From NCBI RefSeq assembly GCF_016906535.1, contig NC_057373.1, positions 3,348,001 to 3,412,000 on the forward strand: 64,000 nucleotides of DNA, read 5' to 3'. Source of the stretch: Rhizoctonia solani (lineage: Eukaryota > Basidiomycota > Agaricomycetes > Cantharellales > Ceratobasidiaceae). Both the position numbers and the translations under genes were made by a program. Positions 56,421-64,000 of the stretch are shown here, piece by piece. The notes under the pieces are model-generated. The model saw only the letters and a program-made list of their open reading frames with translations. It had not been told where the DNA came from and searched no databases. The first letter of the stretch is position 1. Each line of letters starts with the position of its first letter.

Positions 56421-58277
56421 TTACGAGTCACGAGTGGCACCGTAGCAGCGGATACCAATGCGCCAACAGATGTTCATAACCATGAGAGTGTACCTGATTA
56501 TCAATACAGCTATTAGTCTTGGCTGACTCGCAGATTTGAGGCTACTTACGGGTCGTTAGAAACGATAAACACAGCCTCTGCCTCGTGCTTCTTGGCGGCC
56601 TCAATAATAAGCTCCTTAATGTCAGGACGGCCCTGCTTGGCAGTATCATGCAATTGAATCTGGCTCGGGGGGAGATTGCTTTCTACAGCGCCCCAAACTT
56701 CCTCGCCATATGTTTCACGGTGGTTCTATAAAGGAAGGTACATCAGCCCGGTTCTAATTATTCGCACATATGAGGCACTTACTTTAGCGATCCAAATTAG
56801 GTGAATATTGGAAGTATGTTGAGCAATGTGCGGAAGAGCAGGGGCAATTCCAGCGCCAGTGCAGACGGTAACGACTGGGGCCCCAATTATTAACACAGAA
56901 GGAAATTTTGATGTGCATATGATACTCACCCTTCTTGTATGCATGGTGCATGTGCATGAAACCAGGAGGGTTTACGCCACGGATGTACATACGCTCTGGG
57001 GCACTACCAGAAAGAGAATCACCAATGAGCCCGTTGGTCCAGTCGCCAGCCTTGCCAACAATGAGTGAAAACTCGGGCTTGTCAGGGTTGGAGTGGTCGG
57101 AGAGAGCAACCGAGAAGGCATGCCATTGCCACCAGTTGCGGGAAATCCGAGCAAAAGTACCATCGGCGAGAGTAGGCTTTCCGGGGAACTTGACAATTGC
57201 GACACTTTTGTTGGCAATAATCTTGACCTTTGACTTGGTAACCTACTCTAACCCGTTAGCGTCAGAAGGGCAGAATCAATGAATACACGTACTGTGAACC
57301 AGACGTAGAAAATGCTAATCACGATTACGATCACAAAGTAGGGGAGCGCAGTGCGGAATAGATCGCGGGCTGAAAGCAACGTTTAATCTCGAATTCTAGA
57401 GTATATGTTAGATATAACTCACCCTTGGGGAGAAGAGCGGCCTTTACTCCGAGGTGCGCAACAAGGTCGGCAACGAGCGTCCAGCCAACAAATCGATGGG
57501 TATACTCCCATGCATTGTGGAAGCGCTCACGCAGAGGGCGAAGGGCAAAGATGATCATGATACCAACACCAACGGGGAGTAGGATAGCCGTTGCAAATAG
57601 AGCGCGGTTCATTGGCGTATCGAGAGGAGTGTGTTTCCCTACCTCCACGGCATATGTTGTGATCCAGCTGAAATTATAATTAGCTAATCGTAACCCTCAA
57701 TTATTGATTGGAACTCACATGAATGTGGCAAAGGCACCTCCAACGTGAAGACCTCCAATGGAGTGTAGCATACGATGGAAATAGAACCGGCGGAAAGGGA
57801 TGTAGTTGAAGGAATAATAAGCAGCTGCCAAAAGGAGTTCGTTGCGAACTAAAACAACAATCATGAGATTGATGAGTGCGGCATGGGCAATCCAATCAAC
57901 GATCTGAGGGCGATGCTCGTTGTGGGCCATATAGATATAGACCGGAACCTAAACCAGTGCGTTAAGCTAACTTGCGTATGGAGGTTGTGATCGAGACTTA
58001 CATTAGCTGCAGCCACAATGATCCACCAGATTTGGTGAGCCCAAATCATAGTCCCATTGATATATTTATTTTGACGATGGTAATCGCGTTCTTCTTGTTG
58101 CTGGATTACGGCGATGTCAGCCGCGAGCGCACCCTCCAAGCTCTTCTCGCTGGAGTCGCCAGTCTTTTCCAAGTCAGTGCTTGACCCATTGAGTGAATTG
58201 TGTCCTGAGGTAAATGCCGAGCCGCCATGCGCGGTATCAGGGAGCGCAATTGATACAGGGGCCAGTACGTTAGACAT
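56421..58277 (-). CDS. TmpA-like integral membrane flavoprotein (ferric-reductase-like fold)
   Basis: MSNVLAPVSIALPDTAHGGS (58277) begins a soluble lead. Membrane segments follow, including GTMIWAHQIWWIIVAAANV, DWIAHAALINLMIVVLV, LLLAAAYYSFNYIPFRRFYF, SIGGLHVGGAFATFMWITTY, ALFATAILLPVGVGIMIIFA and ALPYFVIVIVISIFYVWFT. The cytosolic half has IIANKSVAIVKFPGKPTLA, ISRNWWQWHAFSVALSD and SLIVGKAGDWTNGLIGD, a flavin-domain look, then VTVCTGAGIAPALPHIA, a nucleotide-binding glycine motif. It ends GIRCYGATRDS at 56421. The order, and the G-x-YGA--DS end, resemble Aspergillus TmpA and the C-termini of some NRPS-like fungal enzymes. TmpA affects asexual development. Electron donor and substrate here are unknown. 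A ferric-reductase reading is weaker because I cannot see two clear haem-binding His pairs. Confidence 0.7.
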
Positions 58278-60644
58278 GACTATTGTGAGTCTGTTGACCG
58301 TATTAGAGACGAGGGGTTTGGATTTGGAGTGTAGTAAAACTCACTAAAGCTATGGGTGCTAAATTGAGGAGCGGGGGTAATGAAGAGTGGTGAGTTAAGG
58401 CTAGGAGGTGTGAGGAGTGGAGTGGAGAGGTGAGGAGTGGAGAAGCCGCAGTTGGCTGGTCGACTTTTCACCGCTGCGAATACCCTCCTTTTATAATAAA
58501 TGCTTATCCTTGGAGAGGAATTCTTCCTTCGGGTTCGAGACAATCCTAACTCCAATGTAACGCATAAGTGAAAGAATATCAAAGAAGCTGAGTGCTTCGA
58601 TTGCCGGAGCGGGTCAATCCGGACCACGTCTAATGATACGCGGCTGGTAAAGGAGGAATCTGTCAAGACGGCTCTCAAGGGACGATCAATACGGTAGAAA
58701 ACACATGGCTCTCCCCGATATGAATCACCAATACGATACCCGGCTTCGAGTTTCGCCTGGGCATCCAATCGGAGGCACCAATCACGAGTCTATCATGAGC
58801 GGTGCGGTCCCGGCGGAAGAAAGGTCAAATTTTGGGCGAGGTCGTATCTCGTCGGTGTGCTACCCGAGTGAAGCGCATCCATAATAGAGAACTTAGAGCA
58901 CGAAATTCTTGTATAATTGGTAAATACTTGAGGGCCACCTGGAGCAGAATGCCGAGAGTTTCCTTTGATTATCTTCCACTTGCAATGGGGAAGAGAACCA
59001 AACTCCCCACAAGCATAGGAAGCTGGGATTATGGCGCACAGTGCGTCAGTGAGATTAGACCGCATTGCAGTGCTCGCAAATCACGATGCCTGCTGTCATT
59101 CATACATTCTTCGTGCTTTTTCCTGGGTGCTATCTCTCTCGCCAGAGATAGCGTGTGTCGAATAGAACCTCTAGTGCAGTATTGATTCCCGCAAATCAGC
59201 ACTATGACGACCATAGTGGCGAGGCCAAAGCGCAACGAAATTAGACAGGTCCCAAATCAAGCTAAGCAACCAAGCTCGGCCGGAACTCGCACGTTGTGCG
59301 ACAAGATCTCGAGTAAATAATCCAGTGATCGTGTCCAGGCAATTGCACAGGACTGAACATCAATCATATCAAAGGCTCATACGGCGGTATCGAGAATCCT
59401 CAAGAGTATTGGATCATCCAAAGTCCGCGTTACTTCCTCGGAAGACGAAAGATTCCGGCTGTGGTTGTTGAAAGTGCTTCGTTCTTGTTGATTTGTAATT
59501 CACATTTGCTGCCCTGGGAGCGCTTATTTGGTTTACAAATTTAGACTACCACATAATTCATGCTGATTTTTTCAGAGAACAAATATATCCTACTCTAGCT
59601 CCTTTATGATAGATATTTGGCCAAAATTCGAACGAATACAAATATTATTGATATTATTTATGCTCAATGAAATGTTACTGCATTTACACAATAGACTCAG
59701 ATAATCCTTTGGTGGGAAGTATGTCGAACGTTTACGTGAATGAATTACTCCGAGATACTAACCAACATCTACTGATATAGAATCAGACTTTTGAAACGTC
59801 CACATTAATTTGTATTGAGAGAAGTATACTCAAGGAGTCAGATTTCAATTTGAAGGGATGTACATTTGAATCGTACCAAATGCCAACTTCCTTAGGCTAC
59901 TCACTACAGCCGAAAATTCGTCATAGTGGTACTACACACATGTCGATCTATGACCTACGCGCTTTACACGATACATTCAACTTTTGTTACTTTGCGGCAG
60001 ATTTTAGCGTCTGTATAATATCACGCTCAATACAAAGAACTAATGCTTTTATACTACGTACGTTTGAGGGTTGGTGGTTTACTCGTTTTGAGCTGTGGAA
60101 GACATATATACAGTATCTCACATCGAACGTGACAATTGCGCAGCAAAGAGTTATGACCATCACACATCCTATTATACATGTTTGGATCGATTGTACCAAG
60201 AAGCCCACGTCTTGAGCGTCAAATTAGATGGTCGAATGGTTCAGATTACACATTTATAGAATATGGGATACCATAGAGGATGTTTTTGGAAAACCTTGAA
60301 TTCTATTAATGCATCAATAAATTCCAAGAAAGTGATCCTGATTTGGAACAATTGTCAATCTATATTTGGCGTTAAATCGCGTCATTACTTACGTCAGGAC
60401 AAAGGTGTACCTGTATGTTCCCGAAGTTCTGGTACAGAAGTTCTTACATAGCAGGTAGCCTAATCTTGACAGCATCACTGCGCACACTAACCGCCAATAT
60501 CCATCACTTAGTCTTACTGGATCTGCACAAGTCGTATGCTATATTACGAGTGGCAATTAAGCGATCAGAATACTGCTGTTGCAGACTGCGTGCATACAGG
60601 TACTGGATCGCTAGGATGTTTGACTCCACCCTCTAGAAAGGCAA
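58278..60644. other. 2.4 kb gene-poor stretch
   Basis: No supported gene. From 58.3 to 58.7 kb it is the promoter side of the TmpA-like gene, with GAGTGG-type short repeats at about 58390-58440. A perfect hairpin GCTATCTCT...AGAGATAGC lies at about 59128-59151. The rest is AT-rich with stops in all frames. Confidence 0.45.
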
Positions 60645-60858
60645 TCACGGTGAACCCCAAAAGTGCGGAAAATCCGCATGACGTCCAGATTTTGCCAGAC
60701 ATCCGCACCTGAAATCGCAGGATCCGTACCTCGACGACACACAGGGGTGAGTTGAGGATGCGGATTCATGGAAAAACTGGTCGGATTTTGCCAACACCCC
60801 GCATATAATGCGCGATTTTTCACGTTCAGAAAATCCGCACTTTTGGGGTCCACCGTGA
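60645..60858. mobile_element. 214 bp MITE-like element with inverted ends
   Basis: The left end reads TCACGGTGAACCCCAAAAGT and the right end, inverted, TCACGGTGGACCCCAAAAGT, one mismatch, continuing GCGGA on both sides. The interior has repeated TCCGCA/TGCGGA words that can form smaller hairpins. No protein is coded. A target duplication is not clear. A related fragment, GTGCGGATTTTCCGCACC, lies at about 61370-61387. Confidence 0.7.
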
Positions 60859-62212
60859 ATACGAATAACATTACCAACGGGCTTGCGACACCCAACCAGT
60901 GTACTTGACCTATTCAACTACCAGTTCCAGGAATCTCCACCATCGTGAACGGTACCTATATGATTCCTTCCATGTCATGTTTGTGTAAATTCAACTAACC
61001 ATTATTCATACTCTAATCTTGCCAAAACCCTGTATTGATAGCACGTGGTGAAATACATGTGCTCGTTATTCCGGCAACACCACCAACGTATGTCAAATAA
61101 CATTATGCGTGCACGCAGTAGGATAAGCCACTGATCTTACAGCTGTGCCCATCTTGGCAGCGGGGTCTGGAATCTCTGTATGTTAGAGGCTCTTGACATG
61201 GCTTCTGATATTACCCATCACTCAAGCAGACAAAAGGAAATCAAACCATTTTGCCCCAAGCACATCGTAAATAATGCAGTACTTAAAAGTGAGCTTAACT
61301 TCACCAGCCATTCACTTGAATATATTCAGCACTCTCAAAATCAAGCCACACGCATGGAAGGCTGGCAGGGTGCGGATTTTCCGCACCTTTGGTTTTTTGA
61401 TTTTACTAAGTATTTATTCTTGAGTTCCGGTACGTTTCCGCGGAAGCACCGCAGTACCGTTATAAGGAAAAATAATACCTTTGTAACAGTAAGCATTTTG
61501 CAGATTATCTGCAGAAATTTGTACATTTCTGCAGAAAAGACGCAGGATCTTCTGGAACAAACTTGCACACTCTGTGCAGACCTATGTATATGGGTGCATG
61601 CAGGTGGTCCATTAGTTTCTGGTATTTCTGATTGCACTCAGATGCACTGCATTTTGCAGCAATCAATAGAAGTTTCTGTTTTGTTCACCAATAAGTACAA
61701 ATTACATAGTAAGCCAATAACTCCCAACCAATCATGATGAACCATTTAAGCCAAGAAACTTACATACCAAAATTTGTTTCAAATAAATGCACATCTAAGG
61801 CAATGGGGCTTGTTAGTCACAGAACATTAACACAGCAATCATTGTATGTACCTTTCTATTTATGCTGCTCATTTGCCTTACCTTTGTGGACCAAACTCAA
61901 ATTCCCCAAACGTAGATAACTTGTCAGTTAGGCTGGGGGGAACAAGTAAACAAGAATGAAGATGACTTACAGCCACCAAAACTACAGCAATTGTCCATCA
62001 GTTATCTTTTCAAATGCACTCTACAGCATGGTGGTGAGTATAGTTTTAAATGATATAAAATCTAAACAATAGTTATCTGAGTTTGACTGTAGACTAGTGA
62101 ACTGTTGTGCATATATCTACCTAAACAATAGTTATCTACATGGTGATAAGCACATTTGATAGAATGATATAGAAAGATAATACATACCTCAGTTTGACTT
62201 AGAATAGTGAAC
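60859..62212. other. Gene-poor repetitive stretch
   Basis: A plus-strand frame of 185 codons at 61180-61737 has no recognisable family and overlaps a MITE-like palindrome, so it is not called. Imperfect short direct repeats (AACAATAGTTATCT and TTTGACT-AGTGAACTG) occur at about 62050-62215. Confidence 0.4.
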
Positions 62213-62875
62213 TGTCCTAGACGTCTGTAAGGACATCAAGGAGGTGGGCGCTTGCGGCCAGGTGTATCTAAGTGAGAAACCACTTAAGGCAGTGTGCAAG
62301 CTACCTGTCCTAGATGTCTGTAAGGACGTTGAGGGTGCAGGCGCTTTTGGCCATGTGGAGTACAAGTATGATCTGCTTAAGGCAGTGATGTCTACCCTAC
62401 AACATCTAGCTAACTAACTATGATGACCACGCGCTATAAGGCAGCGGCAAACTACGTATGTACAGCGGCAACAACGCTTAAGGCGTGTAACTAAGTAACT
62501 TACTGGGCTGTATGGCCCTTGTACAATGTGGGATGTGACAAGAGGTAATTGACCTGGGTGTTACCATGGTTGGTTGGCCTCCTTATATATTCTACAGATG
62601 AGCTAATTACAAATACACTATATGCAATATCTAATCCAATAAGAACCCTGCTCTGCAGTTGGTCTTACTCATGCATACGTGTCACTGACATGTCATGATG
62701 ACGTCATAGGTGGAGGTGGCTATGTATGCTGATTAAGCGCAGATGGGGACGTGGCTTGGCGCTTAGCGTATGATTTAAGCGCCAAGATCACATGATTGAA
62801 AATGTTGTTGGATTGTCTTTGTTAAAATTCAAGAAAATAGGAATAAATTCCCTGGTATTGATTGTGTCTACAACA
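62213..62875 (-). repeat. LTR of a Ty3/Gypsy element with a 93 bp tandem repeat at one end
   Basis: On the element strand (minus), a purine tract AGAGGGGGGGCAG after the pol stop is followed by TGTTGTAGACACAATC, the expected start of a 3' LTR at 62875. The other end reads TGTCCTAGA...GTCTGTAAGGAC on the plus strand. This word starts at 62213 and again at 62306, a 93 bp tandem repeat, so the LTR ends at one of these two. A third copy starts at 63922. TG...CA termini fit an LTR. Confidence 0.55.
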
Positions 62876-63921
62876 CTGCCCCCCCTCTAAGGGCCTTGGC
62901 GCTGCCAAGGCCCTTCTTTCTTATTCCTTCCTCATACTTCTTCAAAAATTTTTCCACATTTTTGAGGTTTTCTTGGGGTTCCCATGTATTTTCCTCTGGT
63001 CCATAGCCTTTCCATTTGACTCTGAAGAACCATTTCCTGTTTCTTTCTTCCATGTCCATTATCCCTTCTACCTCATACTCCTCTTCACCATCCACAGTGA
63101 TTGGTGGTGGTTGGCTTTCAAAGGTGCATTTGTCATCCCTTTTGACTTTTGACAGGAGCCCTACGTAGAAAACATTGTGTATGCACATAGTTGGAGGAAG
63201 TTCAAGCCTGTATGCTTGGTTAAAGATTTTTTCAATGACCTTGAATGGTCCTAAGCATTGTTCCATTAGCTTGGGACTTAGGGTCTTGAGGTTGACGTTT
63301 TTGGCGTCAAGCCATACTTCTTCTCCTATTTCAAATATTGTTGGGCTTCCTTCCTCTCCAGCAGTCATCTTTATCTTAGATTGCCAAAGGGCTGCTTCCA
63401 CTTCCTTCCACTGAGCTTCCATGGTTTGGGCTAGTTTGTTGGCTTTGGGGACATCTGTTGGCACATTGGATGGGGTCAAGGAAGGTTCCCATCCATATAA
63501 GGCTTTGAACAGGGTTTTTCTGGTGCTGCTGTGTATGGCGTTATTATAAGCAAATTCTGCCATGGGAAGCCATTTTGTCCAATCCTGTTGATTAATGCCA
63601 GAATACGCCCTGAGGAAATGCTCAATGGAAGGGTTTACTTGTTCTGTTTGTCCGTTGCTTTGTGGGTGATACGCTGAGGAGCAGTGAGGGTCTATTCCTA
63701 GCCATTTGTATAGGGCCCTTAGGAATTTGTTGTTGAAAACTCTACCCCTATCTGATACAGTTTTTTTGGGCATACCATGGCACTTCCAGACATTTTCCAG
63801 GAACAGTTCAGTTAGTTCAGGAGCTTTTAACTTCTTTGAACATTTGATGAAGATGCCGTACTTAGTGAAGCTGTCAATAACAACCAAAATGGAATTGTGG
63901 CTTCCATCCTTAGGCAGGTCT
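62868..63921 (-). mobile_element. Ty3/Gypsy chromovirus pol, 3' part: integrase and chromodomain (5'-truncated)
   Basis: An uninterrupted minus frame reads DLPKDGSHNSILVVIDSFTK at its 5' side, then TVSDRGRVFNNKFLRALYKW, AYHPQSNGQTEQVNPSIEHF, WLPMAEFAYNNAIHSSTRKT and GPFKVIEKIFNQAYRLELPP. These are typical of retrotransposon integrase with the second Asp (SDRG) and the Glu (GQTEQ). A C-terminal chromodomain with EGIMDMEERNRKWFFRVKWK, GYGPEENTWEPQENLKN and a stop at 62868 places it in the chromoviruses. The block holding the first catalytic Asp would lie just upstream, but the frame meets the LTR-like repeat at 63922, so this copy is cut there and probably inactive. Confidence 0.8.
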
Positions 63922-64000
63922 TGTCCTAGACGTCTGTAAGGACGTCAAGGGCGTGGGCGCTTGTGGCTGTGAGACTAATACAATGATCCGCTTAAGGCGG
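63922..64000. repeat. LTR-end-like repeat interrupting the integrase region
   Basis: TGTCCTAGACGTCTGTAAGG, then a GACGTCAAGG-GTGGGCGCTTG stretch and a CTTAAGGCGG end, matches the copies at 62213 and 62306 over about 80 bp. It begins directly at the broken edge of the integrase frame and runs out of the window, consistent with a second LTR inserted in the first element. Confidence 0.6.

Noticed and set aside
59128..59151. Perfect small hairpin GCTATCTCT...AGAGATAGC
   Set aside because: A single short hairpin without a T-run or gene context; likely chance.
60225..60260. tRNA A-box-like word (TGGTCGAATGGTT)
   Set aside because: No matching B box or cloverleaf could be traced around it.
61180..61737. 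185-codon plus frame
   Set aside because: No family; it covers a MITE-like palindrome and several small hairpins, so it is probably non-coding.
1..64000. CRISPR array, phage-defence system or biosynthetic cluster
   Set aside because: This is eukaryotic DNA; no spaced repeats, and no grouping of backbone and tailoring enzymes was seen.

Overview
The window looks like nuclear DNA of a filamentous basidiomycete, most likely an agaricomycete; a Rhizoctonia/Ceratobasidium-type fungus is my guess. The reasons are dense genes on both strands, many introns of about 50-70 bp with GTRNGT donors, single-copy eukaryotic housekeeping genes, DUF6593-like genes typical of mushroom-forming fungi, and a chromodomain Ty3/Gypsy element. 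Gene models were built by reading across splice sites by eye, so coding spans are firm but some internal exon edges are approximate.

Layout. 1-9.2 kb (all minus strand): the 5' two thirds or so of RPB1 (RNA polymerase II largest subunit), an unknown small membrane-like protein, and a GH71/99-like glycosidase domain carrying a long Pro/Gln/Gly-rich tail. 9.4-18.3 kb (minus): two tandem proline dehydrogenases, a prolyl-4-hydroxylase-type 2-oxoglutarate dioxygenase, and a secreted bicupin oxalate decarboxylase. A 3.4 kb gene-free stretch rich in simple repeats follows. 21.7-30.0 kb: a Bni4-like PP1-docking protein with an apparent frameshift, kinetochore SPC25 with a 1.16 kb intron, divergent lipoyl(octanoyl) transferase, and ESCRT-0 VPS27.

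30.5-48.6 kb is the most changeable part. A family of small DUF6593-like genes (two intact-looking, one pseudogene, one probable relic) is interspersed with NAP1, a very large CDCA7-type zinc-finger protein, a secreted GH128-like glucanase and a PNPOx-like flavoprotein. A 1.4 kb near-perfect foldback transposon sits inside the DUF6593 pseudogene region. 48.9-58.3 kb returns to housekeeping content: VPS35 (retromer), GPALPP1/DUF3752, two small uncertain genes, and a TmpA-like membrane flavoprotein. 58.3-64 kb is gene-poor and repeat-rich, with a 214 bp MITE, LTR-like repeats and the 3' end of a chromovirus pol.

The genes do not form one pathway. Loose themes are endosomal sorting (VPS27, VPS35), chromatin (NAP1, CDCA7-like) and wall or oxalate/proline metabolism. 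I found no defence island, CRISPR array, biosynthetic cluster or clearly new multi-gene system. The most interesting signals are the foldback element whose two arms differ only at two TCG sites, the DUF6593 family around it, the oversized introns in RPB1 and SPC25, and the glycosidase-plus-disordered-tail protein.
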